Source: Cesiribacter sp. SM1
Lineage (GTDB): Bacteria; Bacteroidota; Bacteroidia; Cytophagales; Cyclobacteriaceae
Length of the DNA: 64,000 nt
Direction: 5' to 3'
NCBI RefSeq assembly: GCF_020178975.1
Contig: NZ_JAHXBU010000041.1
Location: forward strand, 107,101-171,100
The notes below the pieces were generated by a model that was given only the letters and a program-made list of their open reading frames with translations, was not told the origin of the DNA and made no database searches. Made by a program: the position numbers and the translations under genes. Below are positions 52,441-62,095 of the stretch, one piece after another (the stretch's first letter is position 1; each line of letters starts with the position of its first letter).

Positions 52441-54678
52441 TTATCTGCTCACCTCTTTTGCTAAACGAATGTCCCGGGAGGAACTTCCCGCCAGCAGCTT
52501 AAATTTGCCTGGCTCGAGTACCCACTGCTTGCTTTCTTCGCTGTAAAACTGGAAAGCTTCTTTAGGCAGTCTCAGGGTAATATCCTTTGCATCGCCCGGA
52601 TCCAGGGATAGTTTAGCAAAAGCTTTCAGTTCTTTTTCAGGGCGTTTTACAGAAGCCTCCACATCCTGCACATAAAGCTGCACAACTTCCCTACCTGGCA
52701 CTTTACCGGTATTTTTCACATTTACAGTTACTTCCAGCACTCCCTTCTGCTCCTGCACCCGCATATTGCTGTATTCAAAAGTGGTGTAGGAGAGACCATG
52801 GCCGAAGCTAAAGAGAGGCTCTACCTTGTAGGTATCGTGGTAGCGGTAACCTACAAAAATATCTTCTTTGTAATTAACGTTAAGGGTATCCTTATCTCCG
52901 GGATACTCACCAAGGGCATGAGCTGGAGAATCCTCTAACTTTTTAGGAAAGGTAGCAGGTAGCTTTCCCGATGGGTTCACATCGCCAAACAAGATACCCG
53001 CCAGGGCAGTGCCGCCCTCCATACCGGGGTACCAGGCCTGCAGTATGCCGGGAGTACGCTCGTACCAGGCACTCATATCTACAGCACCACCACCCATCAG
53101 CACCACCACTGTTTTAGGGTTTGCCTCTAGCAGGGCATCAATAAGCTTATCCTGTTCAAAGGGTAGTGCCATAGAGGGTTTATCGGCTCCCTCCATATCA
53201 TAGGCGCCACCATTCCACTCATCGGTATAACCGTGTGTCCAGCCGCCAACATACACCACCACGTCGGCACGTTTTGCAGCTGCTACAGCCTCACTAATAA
53301 GTTTGGCATTAGATTTTTCTGCCCTGGAAACTTCAAAGCCGGGTGCATAGCTGATCTCTACCCCATCGCCTGCAAGCTTTTGCAAGCCTTCCAGCGGTGT
53401 TACCTCATAAATGGCACGCACCTGTGAGCTGCCCCCACCCATTGCCTGCTTTCTGCTTGCGTTGGCACCTATAACAGCAACAGACCTGATCTTTCCTTTT
53501 TGCAATGGCAGTATGCTGCCTTCGTTCTTAAGCAGCACAATAGACTCCTCTGCTACCTGCAGGGCAGTTTGCTGATGGGCTTTGGTGTTGACCTCACCGG
53601 CCGGGCGATCGGAAAACATGCCGGAATGATACATCACCCGCAGAATACGCCGCACCTTATCATCCACAACAGACTCGGGCACCTTTCCACTCTTGATCAG
53701 GCCTACCACCGTATCTGCCAGGTGAAACTTTTTGTAGTCAATGTTGGGCATTTGCAGCAGGTCTGTGCCCATTTCTACATCTGTGCCGTAAAGGAGTGCT
53801 TCCATTGTATTGTGCACGGCACCCCAGTCGCTCATCACAAGCCCTTTAAAGCCCCACTCCCCTTTCAATATCTCGTTGATCAGGTAAGCGTTGTGTGTAG
53901 CATACTGTCCACGAAATTTATTGTAGGAGCCCATTACGGAAAGCACGCCTCCCTCTTCTACAGAGGCTTTAAAGGCTGGCAGGTAAATTTCCTGGAGGGC
54001 CCGCTCGCTCATTTCCACATTAATGCTGGAGCGCTTAATTTCCTGGTTATTTGCTGCAAAGTGTTTTACACAGGCCGCCACACCCTGATCCTGAACACCC
54101 TTTATATAGCCAACAGCCATAACTGCGGCAAGGTGAGGATCTTCGCTTAGGTATTCGAAGTTACGCCCGTTCAGGGGTGTGCGCATAATGTTTACACCAG
54201 GCCCCAGGATTACGTCTTTTCCACGTTTCCTGGCTTCGCTACCCAGCACTTTCCCGAAAGCATAACCCAGTTCCGGATTCCAGGTAGCGGCCAGTGCAAT
54301 ACCGGTAGGCAGGTAGGTTACAGAATCGTCGCCGGCATTATCAGGGATCCAGTCGCGGCCATGCTCGGGCCTTACGCCATGAGGGCCATCAGACATGCTA
54401 AGTTCAGGAATACCCAAACGCGCCACGCCTCCCGATGTAAAGGAAGAATTTGCGTGGATCATGCCCAACTTTTCTTCCAGGGTCATCCGGGCAATCAGGG
54501 AATCAATTCTGCTCTCATACGCCATGATGCCTTTTGATTCCGGCATACCAGGTGCCTGAACGTTCTCGGCAGAAGACGAACATGCCGCCACACCTATGGC
54601 TAAGGCAAACAAAGAACCAAGCTGCCTGACAATGGCAAATGGTTTACTTATTAATTTCTTCGCTTTTAGGGTGTACAT
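52441..54678 (-). CDS. Exported GH3 lipoprotein, beta-glucosidase-like
   Basis: 745 residues. The lipobox ends at Cys33 (GVAACSS). The GH3 N-terminal barrel shows LPTGIALAATWNPELGYAFG, VKHFAANNQE and the catalytic nucleophile Asp284 in GLVMSDWGAVHNT. The alpha/beta sandwich has VAVIGANASRKQAMGGGSSQ and VVVLMGGGAVDMSAWYERTP, and the C-terminus is a fibronectin type III-like domain (VTVNVKNTGKVPGREVVQLY, then YVQDVEASVKRPEKELKAFA). This is the BglX architecture, which releases glucose or similar residues from beta-glucans and xylo-oligosaccharides at the periplasmic side or cell surface. A GH9 gene on the same strand lies upstream. Confidence 0.93.
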   Translation of the reverse strand: MYTLKAKKLISKPFAIVRQLGSLFALAIGVAACSSSAENVQAPGMPESKGIMAYESRIDSLIARMTLEEKLGMIHANSSFTSGGVARLGIPELSMSDGPHGVRPEHGRDWIPDNAGDDSVTYLPTGIALAATWNPELGYAFGKVLGSEARKRGKDVILGPGVNIMRTPLNGRNFEYLSEDPHLAAVMAVGYIKGVQDQGVAACVKHFAANNQEIKRSSINVEMSERALQEIYLPAFKASVEEGGVLSVMGSYNKFRGQYATHNAYLINEILKGEWGFKGLVMSDWGAVHNTMEALLYGTDVEMGTDLLQMPNIDYKKFHLADTVVGLIKSGKVPESVVDDKVRRILRVMYHSGMFSDRPAGEVNTKAHQQTALQVAEESIVLLKNEGSILPLQKGKIRSVAVIGANASRKQAMGGGSSQVRAIYEVTPLEGLQKLAGDGVEISYAPGFEVSRAEKSNAKLISEAVAAAKRADVVVYVGGWTHGYTDEWNGGAYDMEGADKPSMALPFEQDKLIDALLEANPKTVVVLMGGGAVDMSAWYERTPGILQAWYPGMEGGTALAGILFGDVNPSGKLPATFPKKLEDSPAHALGEYPGDKDTLNVNYKEDIFVGYRYHDTYKVEPLFSFGHGLSYTTFEYSNMRVQEQKGVLEVTVNVKNTGKVPGREVVQLYVQDVEASVKRPEKELKAFAKLSLDPGDAKDITLRLPKEAFQFYSEESKQWVLEPGKFKLLAGSSSRDIRLAKEVSR

Positions 54679-55050
54679 ATACCTGCATATTGAAGCGTTT
54701 ACTATTTTTTATCACAGGGTTTTCTTTCCAGCTGATCTGTCTGTTGGTAAGTGCGCAGCATTTATCTGTACCCAACAGCTTTACTACAAGAAGTAGAGCC
54801 CTTTCCTTTCGTCTCTGAATCTATAGCCTGCAAAACTTTATTTGCAGTATTTTATGCCACCACCAGTTGCAGAGTACTTACTACTTACAGATTACTGGTA
54901 AGCATACCCAAGGCAACACAGCCAGTTTAATGTTGCAACACAAACGTTAGTGCAATCGGAATCATCAGTAAATCGATAATCAAAAGTCCCTAAAAGAATG
55001 CAGATTAGCGGGATGAAATGCTTCAAAAAGGGGTATAAAATGAATACACA
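54679..55050. other. 372-base gap upstream of the GH3 gene
   Basis: No gene recognised. A 7-bp inverted repeat, CTGCAAA at 54828-54834 and TTTGCAG at 54841-54847, with a 6-base spacer, could be an operator for GH3. No TAnnTTTG promoter was found. Confidence 0.5.
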
Positions 55051-55100
55051 CAAAAAAACATTGCCTGTAGCAGGCAAATATTCTCCTGCTACAGGCAATG
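55051..55100 (-). terminator. Terminator of the GH9 gene
   Basis: A perfect 16-bp stem (55059-55074 with 55085-55100) around a 10-base loop, followed on the minus strand by a T-run (the complement of the A-run at 55052-55058). It lies 37 bases beyond the GH9 stop. Canonical intrinsic terminator. Confidence 0.9.
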
Positions 55101-55136
55101 CTTATCGTATTACGCCTGGAAAGGTAACAAGCAGTA

Positions 55137-56918
55137 CTACATATCTTTCTTAGGTTTGGCCTGAAGTGCTTCAACCGCACTTGCCAGGTACACCAGTGGA
55201 GCATTCCAGTTGATAGCTATCTCATTGGATGCGTAGGAGCAGTCATCATCAGTAAAAACCTCGTCGGGAGAGGTAGACTGGTAGGTGGTGCATTTATCCT
55301 GCTGTGCGGCACGGGCGTTGGGGCCACCTGAAAGGAGTCCTGGCACTGGCTCTGCCACGGCATCGGCCACAGAGGGTCGGTGGTGAGGATTCATCACAGG
55401 TTTATCGCCATAACCGGTTACGAAGGAGTAGCCGGTGGCATTTCTGCCCAGCAGGTAATCCAGGTTGGAGAGGGCCCCGCTTAGGTATTTTTTATCTCCT
55501 GTTAATTGATAGGCCTGGATAAGGGCAATTCCCTGGTTTGCAGCCACAGAACTGCTGCCCCAGATATAATCTTTTTCAGATTTTCCCATTACTGTTCTGT
55601 AAGATCGCTCGGCACTACCTTCCATAAGCTGGTTGGCAAAGGCTATTACACGCTTTTTAATTTCGGGCAGGTCTTTTTGTGCCGCAGGGGTTAAGTTGTT
55701 CTCATGCCGCAGCAGGGTGTAGTAGCCCAGCAGCCTCACCTGTGGCCAGGAAGGCAGGGGCATCAGGGCATCAGGCAGCATGGTAACCGCAGTATAGTAG
55801 CTGTCTTTTTTGGTGGTGGTATACAGTTCTGCCGCCGCCCAGATAAATTCGTCGCTTACATCCCTGTCGCCATAGGCACCTGTGGTTACATCCGGCTCAA
55901 ACTGCTTGTTCATGGCATTCTGATCGTACAGGACTTTTGGATTTTTTTGCGCCCACTCCCAGGCCCTTACGGAAGCCTGGAGGCAGGAGTCTGCCAGACC
56001 TGGAAACTCCTGGCTAAAGTTGCGGTATACCCGGCTGGCCTGTGCTGTTACAGCTGCAAAATCCAGGGTAGCGGCTGTATTTTTCTGTACCACATAGCGC
56101 TGGTTCTTTGCTGCTGCCGGCATAATCATGCCCTCAAAATTAGCGGTGGTAAGCTTGTGGTATACTCCACCATCGTTCGGGTCCTGCATTGTAAGCAGCC
56201 AGCGCAGGTTCCACAGCACCTCATCCAGCACATCGGGCACCTTATTGCCGCTCTCTGGTATATCCAGGTTCTGTGCCTTGAAGAACTCCGGAAAATCTTC
56301 GTAAGCCGACAGCAGTGTACCCATGGTAATACCGCTGTTTACCACGTATTTGTTATAATCGCCGGCATCGTACCAGCCGCGTGGTGAGGAAAGCACAGTA
56401 CCCTCCGGACGCTGCCCGCTAGCCGCAGAGGCATGTACCAGCACCTTATTGTCGGGGTGGCCTGCCGGGCGGTTCCACTTGCCTGCATATTTTTCGGGCA
56501 GGGCGGTAGAGGCACGAATAAAGTAGAAGCCTTTCAGAGAAGCATCGGCCACCTCTTTATGCACCTCATTTTTTATTTCAAAAGGATATGAATAGCCAAC
56601 GCCAGGGATATCCAACACATAGGTTCCTGCATTGGTAAACTGCGAAAAGTCGGCAACACGTGTTGGTTTTTTAGAGAATTCTGATGGTTTTGCCTGGGAT
56701 AACTGCCCGGTATAAACAGTTTTAGAGCGATCCGGGGTCTTGAGGTAAAATTTACCCCCTTGGCTTTCGCCAACTACCACTGCTATTTTTTCGGCAGCAG
56801 GGTAAAAGCCCAGCTGGTTTAGGCGAATTCTTTCGGACTGCTGCTGCGCCTGCAGTCCGCTTAAAAGCAGTAGGCACAAAAAGGTACAGCAGATCCTGCT
56901 TGTGATGTAATTACGCAT
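55137..56918 (-). CDS. Exported GH9 endoglucanase-like protein
   Basis: 593 residues. A signal peptide (1-25) precedes an Ig-like CelD_N domain (about 28-115, IRLNQLGFYPAAEKIAVVVG). The GH9 catalytic domain has the acid pair Asp184 and Asp187 in GWYDAGDYNKYV, a histidine motif MNPHHRPSVAD near residue 505 and the proton donor Glu566 in SYASNEIAINWNAPL. It should cleave internal beta-1,4-glucan bonds. The GH3 lipoprotein downstream would finish the oligosaccharides. No carbohydrate-binding module or sorting domain is seen. It belongs to a run of minus-strand exported genes. Confidence 0.93.
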   Translation of the reverse strand: MRNYITSRICCTFLCLLLLSGLQAQQQSERIRLNQLGFYPAAEKIAVVVGESQGGKFYLKTPDRSKTVYTGQLSQAKPSEFSKKPTRVADFSQFTNAGTYVLDIPGVGYSYPFEIKNEVHKEVADASLKGFYFIRASTALPEKYAGKWNRPAGHPDNKVLVHASAASGQRPEGTVLSSPRGWYDAGDYNKYVVNSGITMGTLLSAYEDFPEFFKAQNLDIPESGNKVPDVLDEVLWNLRWLLTMQDPNDGGVYHKLTTANFEGMIMPAAAKNQRYVVQKNTAATLDFAAVTAQASRVYRNFSQEFPGLADSCLQASVRAWEWAQKNPKVLYDQNAMNKQFEPDVTTGAYGDRDVSDEFIWAAAELYTTTKKDSYYTAVTMLPDALMPLPSWPQVRLLGYYTLLRHENNLTPAAQKDLPEIKKRVIAFANQLMEGSAERSYRTVMGKSEKDYIWGSSSVAANQGIALIQAYQLTGDKKYLSGALSNLDYLLGRNATGYSFVTGYGDKPVMNPHHRPSVADAVAEPVPGLLSGGPNARAAQQDKCTTYQSTSPDEVFTDDDCSYASNEIAINWNAPLVYLASAVEALQAKPKKDM

Positions 56919-57100
56919 AAATTTGTTTTAGGAGGGACAGAATAAATATTGGTTGGTTGTAATCTGGTTAATTTACAGGAGGCTTTAGCGCCGTTTCAAT
57001 GACTTAAGCCCTTATATCATCTTTTATTTTCCAAAAATCGGAACTAAGCAGGTAGCGCCGCAGCATTTATTAGCTATTGCTGTAAAGCACTGTAACAGCA

Positions 57101-58453
57101 CTAGTGATTATCTGCTACCACACCACTTGCTGCAGCACTTTTTTCTACCCTTCGCAACACCCACTCGCCAACCTGCAAACCCTGGGTACGGCCGTTATCG
57201 ATGGCATCCATATAATGAATACCGCCGTACAGGCGCGAGATGCCGGCTTCTATAGCAGCCTGCTGGAATGAGGTAAACTTACGCGAAGGCAGGCCAAAGC
57301 GTACCTCAACAGTATCGACATACTCAAAATTATCGCCAAGGTAGTGGGTTAGCACCACAGCAGCAGCCGATGAGATGGTAGAATGTCCGCTTAAGTATTC
57401 CGGGAAAGGCGGTGTTTGTAAAAGGGGCTGCCAGTTTGGATCGATATGCTTTCTGATGGCCGTTTCGGGCCTGATGCGATGACTCCTGAATTTTTCGTCC
57501 CAGCAGGCAACAAACCCATCCATAAGCGAAACAGACACTACGGTGTTAATCTTCATGGCTTTGGAAAAATCCACCCCGGCCTTTTCGCAGGCAATGCCGG
57601 TAATGCCAAGCCAGTGCGCACCGGGAGATATCTTTTTGGCACCTACCATCAGGTGGCCATTATCCTGCAGGGCAAAGGGGTTGCAGTCCCAGAAAGAAGC
57701 GATAAGCCTCTCCTCTTCTGATAATTTGGTACCGCCCTTTTCGTAAGTTTCCATGAGCAGCCTGTAGAAATCAGAATCCTTATTCGTAGAGAAGGCTGCC
57801 GGAGGTGCAGGTTTAAACTGGGCATTATCATCAAGCGTAAAGGCACGAATGGTGTTGAAGTACGGCTCTACAGGTGCAAAAAATCCCGGGGGGGTTGGGT
57901 ACCAGCTGCCTTCTTCTTCCAGTGGCGTATAGCGGGGGTAATTGCTGATCTGGTTATACTTATCGGCCTTTGCATATGCCAGTATCTGCTTGCTAACTAC
58001 TACGGCATAGTTCAGGGAGTTGGTAAGAAGTGCTTCTGAAACACCACCTGCCTTTAAGGAATCCAGGAGCTGCTGCTGGTATTCTTCAAGCATGGTACCG
58101 GAGGGCTGCATTTTCTTAGCGGTTTCCAGCATAGCCAAAATTGCACTTAGCTCATAGGAATAGCCGCTAATGGTATCGGGCTTTTCTATCTGAGGGTAGC
58201 CGTTCAGCACACCGTGCATGCTGCTGTAGGCAGTATCGTTTTGTGCCACCACCTCGTAGCCGGCCAGGCAGGCATAAGAAAAGAAACGGCCTGCCAGCGG
58301 CGGGTTGGTAACATCATGTACCATAATATCCGTCATCCTGGCAATTACCTCACTGATCTGCCGGCTGCTGAACTGAGGCTGCACTTCGGCCTTCTCCTTG
58401 CAGCCTATCAGCAACAAAAGAATAGCGAGAGAAAATAGAACCCGGTTTTTCAT
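57101..58453 (-). CDS. Vanadium-haloperoxidase-like PAP2-superfamily lipoprotein
   Basis: 450 residues. A lipoprotein signal ends at Cys18 (LLLLIGCKEK). The C-terminal half contains the vanadate/phosphate-binding residues: KFRSHRIRPETAIRKH, PPFPEYLSGHSTISSAAAVV and GISRLYGGIHYMDAIDNGR, which correspond to Lys, Arg, Ser-Gly-His and Arg...His of vanadium-dependent haloperoxidases and PAP2 phosphatases. Members in Bacteroidota are mostly uncharacterised and are often found next to FG-GAP/UnbV lipoproteins, as here. It may be a phosphatase rather than a haloperoxidase. It lies 12 bases downstream of the FG-GAP lipoprotein gene, so cotranscription is likely. Confidence 0.88.
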   Translation of the reverse strand: MKNRVLFSLAILLLLIGCKEKAEVQPQFSSRQISEVIARMTDIMVHDVTNPPLAGRFFSYACLAGYEVVAQNDTAYSSMHGVLNGYPQIEKPDTISGYSYELSAILAMLETAKKMQPSGTMLEEYQQQLLDSLKAGGVSEALLTNSLNYAVVVSKQILAYAKADKYNQISNYPRYTPLEEEGSWYPTPPGFFAPVEPYFNTIRAFTLDDNAQFKPAPPAAFSTNKDSDFYRLLMETYEKGGTKLSEEERLIASFWDCNPFALQDNGHLMVGAKKISPGAHWLGITGIACEKAGVDFSKAMKINTVVSVSLMDGFVACWDEKFRSHRIRPETAIRKHIDPNWQPLLQTPPFPEYLSGHSTISSAAAVVLTHYLGDNFEYVDTVEVRFGLPSRKFTSFQQAAIEAGISRLYGGIHYMDAIDNGRTQGLQVGEWVLRRVEKSAAASGVVADNH

Positions 58454-58465
58454 TTCTAAATATAA

Positions 58466-61400
58466 CTAAAGTGCCTGTTTTTTACCCTGCAGCTTATAAG
58501 CCTTAATGCTTTGCTGGTTGATGCCGAAGAGCAGGGTGTTGTTGATGCTAAGGATGCTTCTGATGTCACCTTTGATCTTCAGGCCCGACTCTCCTTGCGG
58601 CACATAGCTGAAGCCTCCCTTGCCATCCCCCTGCAGCAGCATGCCATAAGAAGCATCATACCTGCCAAACCTTAGCCTTGCCTCATGGATGTTGCCCCCC
58701 AGCACCACATCCTGCCTGCCATCTCCATTGTAGTCTGTCACTGCCATGGCATAAACAGGTGAGTACTGCACCTCCAGGGGTAGCTCCTTTTCTCTGAACT
58801 TAGCTCCCGTACCTTCGAAGTAGGCTGTCTTCAGGTAATTGGCAGAGAGCCTGCCCACATCCTTCATCTCCTGCTGGCTGAAGATGCTGCCAATGGTAGC
58901 ATCTGCATAGCTCTCGTAGCTGGTAAAGCGCGTGCGCAGCATCGAGATCTGGTCCAGCAGCTCGTCTCTGGTCACATAGGGATAGCTGCTGCCCTGGATG
59001 TAGAAGCACAGGATAGGATCTACTGATCCGTTCTCATCGAAGTCTTTGTAGTAGAGCTCTGCCGGCTGTCCTTCCTGCACCTTTACCTGTGTGTTCTCTC
59101 CCATGTTGCCAATGAGCAGGTCTGCTTTGCCATCTGCATTGAAGTCGCCCACCAGCAGCTTGTTCCACCAGCCGGTATAGCGCTTCTCAAAGTAGCTTTG
59201 GGTGTCGTCGGTGAGCTTTCCTTCTTTAGAAGAGTATACCTGTAGCGGCATCCACTCTCCTACTACAATGAGTTCTTTTGCGCCATCGCCATTGAGATCA
59301 TGAAAAGCAGCATCGGTGACCATGCCCGGCTGCTGCAGCTGTGGCGCTACTGCTGCCGTTCTGTCACTGAACTTTACCGCTGTTCCACTGCCTTCGTTGA
59401 TGAGCACATAGCTCCTGGGTGCTTCAGGATATCTTCCCGGTATGACCCTTCCTCCTACAAACAGATCTTCTCTGCCATCGCCGTTAAGATCTGCTGCCCG
59501 TACCACTGATGTGCTGGTGAGCATAGGGGGCAGTGCATCTGCTTTAACAAAGCCTCCCCTGCCATCGCCCAGGTACAGGCGGTCCTGCAGCAGCTTATCT
59601 TCTGGCATAAAGTTACCATAACCTCCACTGCTGATGTAGAGGTCCTGCCTGCCATCTGCATTGGCATCAAAGAAAACAGCATCTGTGTCCTCACTGCCTG
59701 CATCCTCTGCAAAAGCAGCGACTGCTTTCTCTTTGAAGCTGCCCCCTTTCTGCTGCAGGTATAGCTTAGCTGCCTGGCCGGCGGCTCCGCCTATGAGCAC
59801 ATCCTCCAGGCCATCGGCATCTACATCTGCTTTTACCATACAGGGACCGGAGAATGAAAGCGGGTTCACCAACAGGGGCTGGCGCTTAAAGTCGTTGATG
59901 TTGCTCTTTGCCTGGGCATAGGCTATGGGTGATGCTACCTGCTGCAGGGCCGCAGGACTGGCTTTGGGATAGCGATAAGTGGCACTGGCATGCTGCTCCT
60001 CCAGCACCAGCAGCTGGTTGGCTTTTACTGCTTCCAGCAGCTGTGTTTTGCCTGTGGGCCAGATGATGCGCAGCGAGTCTACTGCTGCCTCACTGCCAAG
60101 GCCAAAGTGCAGAAGCGGTGATACACTGGACTGGTAGCCCCTGTTGGGCATCTGCTCCTGGTACTGCTGCTTTCCTTTTGCCCACAGCTGCACCTTTGCC
60201 CCTATACCTGCTGTGTTGGCGCCTGCTCCCTTTAGCTGCAGCTGCAGGTAGTGGTGGTGGGAGCGCTGCTCACTGGCCCTGTTCTCGTAGATGAAGGCTG
60301 GCTTGTTGATGTTGTTTACCACCAGGTCCAGGTCGCCATCTCCATCCAAATCTGCATACACTGCTCCATTGCTGTTTGAGGATACATCCATTCCCCAGGA
60401 CTGGCCCTGGTTACTGAAACGCTCACCTCCCTCATTGCGGTAGATGTAGTTATTTACGTTAGAGGAAGGCATCTTTGCCAGCAGGGCCATCAGGTTTTCT
60501 GCCATACCCGGACCACGTGGTGTAGTCTGAAAGAAGTTTTTGGAGTACTTGATAAAATCGAGATTCGTAAAATCTTTCAGAAAGCCATTGCTCACGAAGA
60601 GGTCTTTCCAGCCGTCGTTGTCGTAATCGGCAAAAAGAGGGGCCCAGCTCCAGTCGGTGTTGGAGATGCCGGCCAGCTGCCCGATCTCACTAAATACAGG
60701 AGCACCATTTTCATCTACACCGGTATTGAGCTGCAGCATGTTTCGCATGTACTGGCTGTGGAAACCAACGCGCTGGTACAGCTCAAACTGCTCATAATTA
60801 TCTGGCGAGAAGAGCAGCTTCTGGCGGCGGTTATCTTCAGGCAGCATGTCCAGCACAAAAATATCCGGCAGACCATCATTGTTGATATCGGATACATCGT
60901 TACCCATGGAATAAATGGGAATATGGCCTATGCTGCTTTGAAGCCTGTCGGTAAAAGTGCCATTTCTATTATTGATGTACAGATAGTCGGGTGCAGAGTA
61001 GTCGTTAGAGAGGTAGATATCCGGCCAACCATCGCTGTTAACATCCGCTACACCAGCCCCCAGGGCATAAGTAAAGCCAGAGCCCTGGAATCCTGCCTTT
61101 TCTGTAATATCAGTAAACTTTGGAGCGCCCTTTGCCCCCTTATCGTTGCGGTAAAGCTTTACCCGCATCATGGGCTCAGTTTGCTTCAGCTTTTCATTGA
61201 TGCTGACATCATCTAAATTCTTATAAAGAAAAGGATTGTGGTTGAGCAGGAACATGTCCAGGTCGCCGTCCCTGTCGTAGTCGAAGAAGGTGGCATGGGT
61301 GCTGTAAGCGGCATCGGCTAAGCCATACTCAGCGGCTTGTTCGCTGAAGTGGGGAATGCCCTGTTCATTGGGACCCTGGTTAATGAATAACTGATTTACC

Positions 61401-61900
61401 CGGGCCTGCTCAGGCAAACTGCCCGAGTAGCACAGGTAGATATCCAGCAGGCCATCGCCGTTCACATCGGCCATGCTTACACCGGTTTTCCAGTTCTTTT
61501 CACGACCGGCAACGCCTGCTACCTCTGTAATATCCTGGAATTGCAGCGGGGCTGCTCCCTTTTTGCCTTTATTCAGGTACAGGCGGTTGGGTACCATATT
61601 GCCTGAGAAGTATATATCCTGCAGGCCATCGCCATCTACATCGCCAACTGCTACGCCACCACCATTATAAAAATACTGGTAGGCCATAATATTCCCCAGC
61701 GGACTTTCCTTAACTGTATTGTTGAAGGCTACGCCTGTTTTATCCGCAGGTAATATCCGGAAGAGTGTTTCAGCCGGAGCAGTCTGTTCAATTCCTGCAC
61801 TAGCTACATCCTCTTCTTTACTGGCCTGTGGCTGGCAGGCGGCCAGAACAGTTAAGGAAGCTACTGCAGAAAGCAGGTTGTAGATCTTTAATTTCCGCAT
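58466..61900 (-). CDS. FG-GAP/VCBS-repeat and ASPIC/UnbV lipoprotein, copy 1
   Basis: 1144 residues. The lipobox ends at Cys22 (LTVLAACQPQ). The body is a run of FG-GAP/VCBS repeats with calcium loops such as VGDVDGDGLQDIYFSG, MADVNGDGLLDIYL, DYDRDGDLDMFLLNHN, DINNDGLPDIFVLD and DYNGDGRQDVVLGG. The middle carries an ASPIC/UnbV domain (GIGAKVQLWAKGKQQYQEQM, LHFGLGSEAAVDSLRIIWPT). This is the CRTAC1-like architecture, expected to form beta-propellers on the surface and bind glycans or partners. The C-terminal 620 residues are almost identical to those of the adjacent copy at 62096. Probably cotranscribed with the haloperoxidase-like gene. Confidence 0.92.
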   Translation of the reverse strand: MRKLKIYNLLSAVASLTVLAACQPQASKEEDVASAGIEQTAPAETLFRILPADKTGVAFNNTVKESPLGNIMAYQYFYNGGGVAVGDVDGDGLQDIYFSGNMVPNRLYLNKGKKGAAPLQFQDITEVAGVAGREKNWKTGVSMADVNGDGLLDIYLCYSGSLPEQARVNQLFINQGPNEQGIPHFSEQAAEYGLADAAYSTHATFFDYDRDGDLDMFLLNHNPFLYKNLDDVSINEKLKQTEPMMRVKLYRNDKGAKGAPKFTDITEKAGFQGSGFTYALGAGVADVNSDGWPDIYLSNDYSAPDYLYINNRNGTFTDRLQSSIGHIPIYSMGNDVSDINNDGLPDIFVLDMLPEDNRRQKLLFSPDNYEQFELYQRVGFHSQYMRNMLQLNTGVDENGAPVFSEIGQLAGISNTDWSWAPLFADYDNDGWKDLFVSNGFLKDFTNLDFIKYSKNFFQTTPRGPGMAENLMALLAKMPSSNVNNYIYRNEGGERFSNQGQSWGMDVSSNSNGAVYADLDGDGDLDLVVNNINKPAFIYENRASEQRSHHHYLQLQLKGAGANTAGIGAKVQLWAKGKQQYQEQMPNRGYQSSVSPLLHFGLGSEAAVDSLRIIWPTGKTQLLEAVKANQLLVLEEQHASATYRYPKASPAALQQVASPIAYAQAKSNINDFKRQPLLVNPLSFSGPCMVKADVDADGLEDVLIGGAAGQAAKLYLQQKGGSFKEKAVAAFAEDAGSEDTDAVFFDANADGRQDLYISSGGYGNFMPEDKLLQDRLYLGDGRGGFVKADALPPMLTSTSVVRAADLNGDGREDLFVGGRVIPGRYPEAPRSYVLINEGSGTAVKFSDRTAAVAPQLQQPGMVTDAAFHDLNGDGAKELIVVGEWMPLQVYSSKEGKLTDDTQSYFEKRYTGWWNKLLVGDFNADGKADLLIGNMGENTQVKVQEGQPAELYYKDFDENGSVDPILCFYIQGSSYPYVTRDELLDQISMLRTRFTSYESYADATIGSIFSQQEMKDVGRLSANYLKTAYFEGTGAKFREKELPLEVQYSPVYAMAVTDYNGDGRQDVVLGGNIHEARLRFGRYDASYGMLLQGDGKGGFSYVPQGESGLKIKGDIRSILSINNTLLFGINQQSIKAYKLQGKKQAL
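58493..60370. repeat. Long direct repeat, first copy
   Basis: This segment of about 1.88 kb recurs at 62123-64000 with a constant offset of 3630 bases. Only two differences were noticed (58517/62147 and one near 58592/62222), both close to the 3' end of the genes. The repeat continues past the window edge. Confidence 0.9.
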
Positions 61901-62095
61901 TTATTGGTATGGAATATCAGCCTGGAAATAAATCGCTATATCAATTCTATGATATTCAAAGAACAAGACTGAACAATGCCACTTTCTCATTCCTCATTAT
62001 CAATATCTTACATTCAGAGGCAGAAATACTGCAATTAATTTTTAACCTTAACGGCTGGCTTACAAGTTCCTGCCATCAGCTTAAAGGCTCAAATT

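Noticed and set aside
55704..56387. Long plus-strand frame inside the GH9 gene
   Set aside because: Antisense shadow of a well-supported GH9 domain, with no protein-like features of its own.
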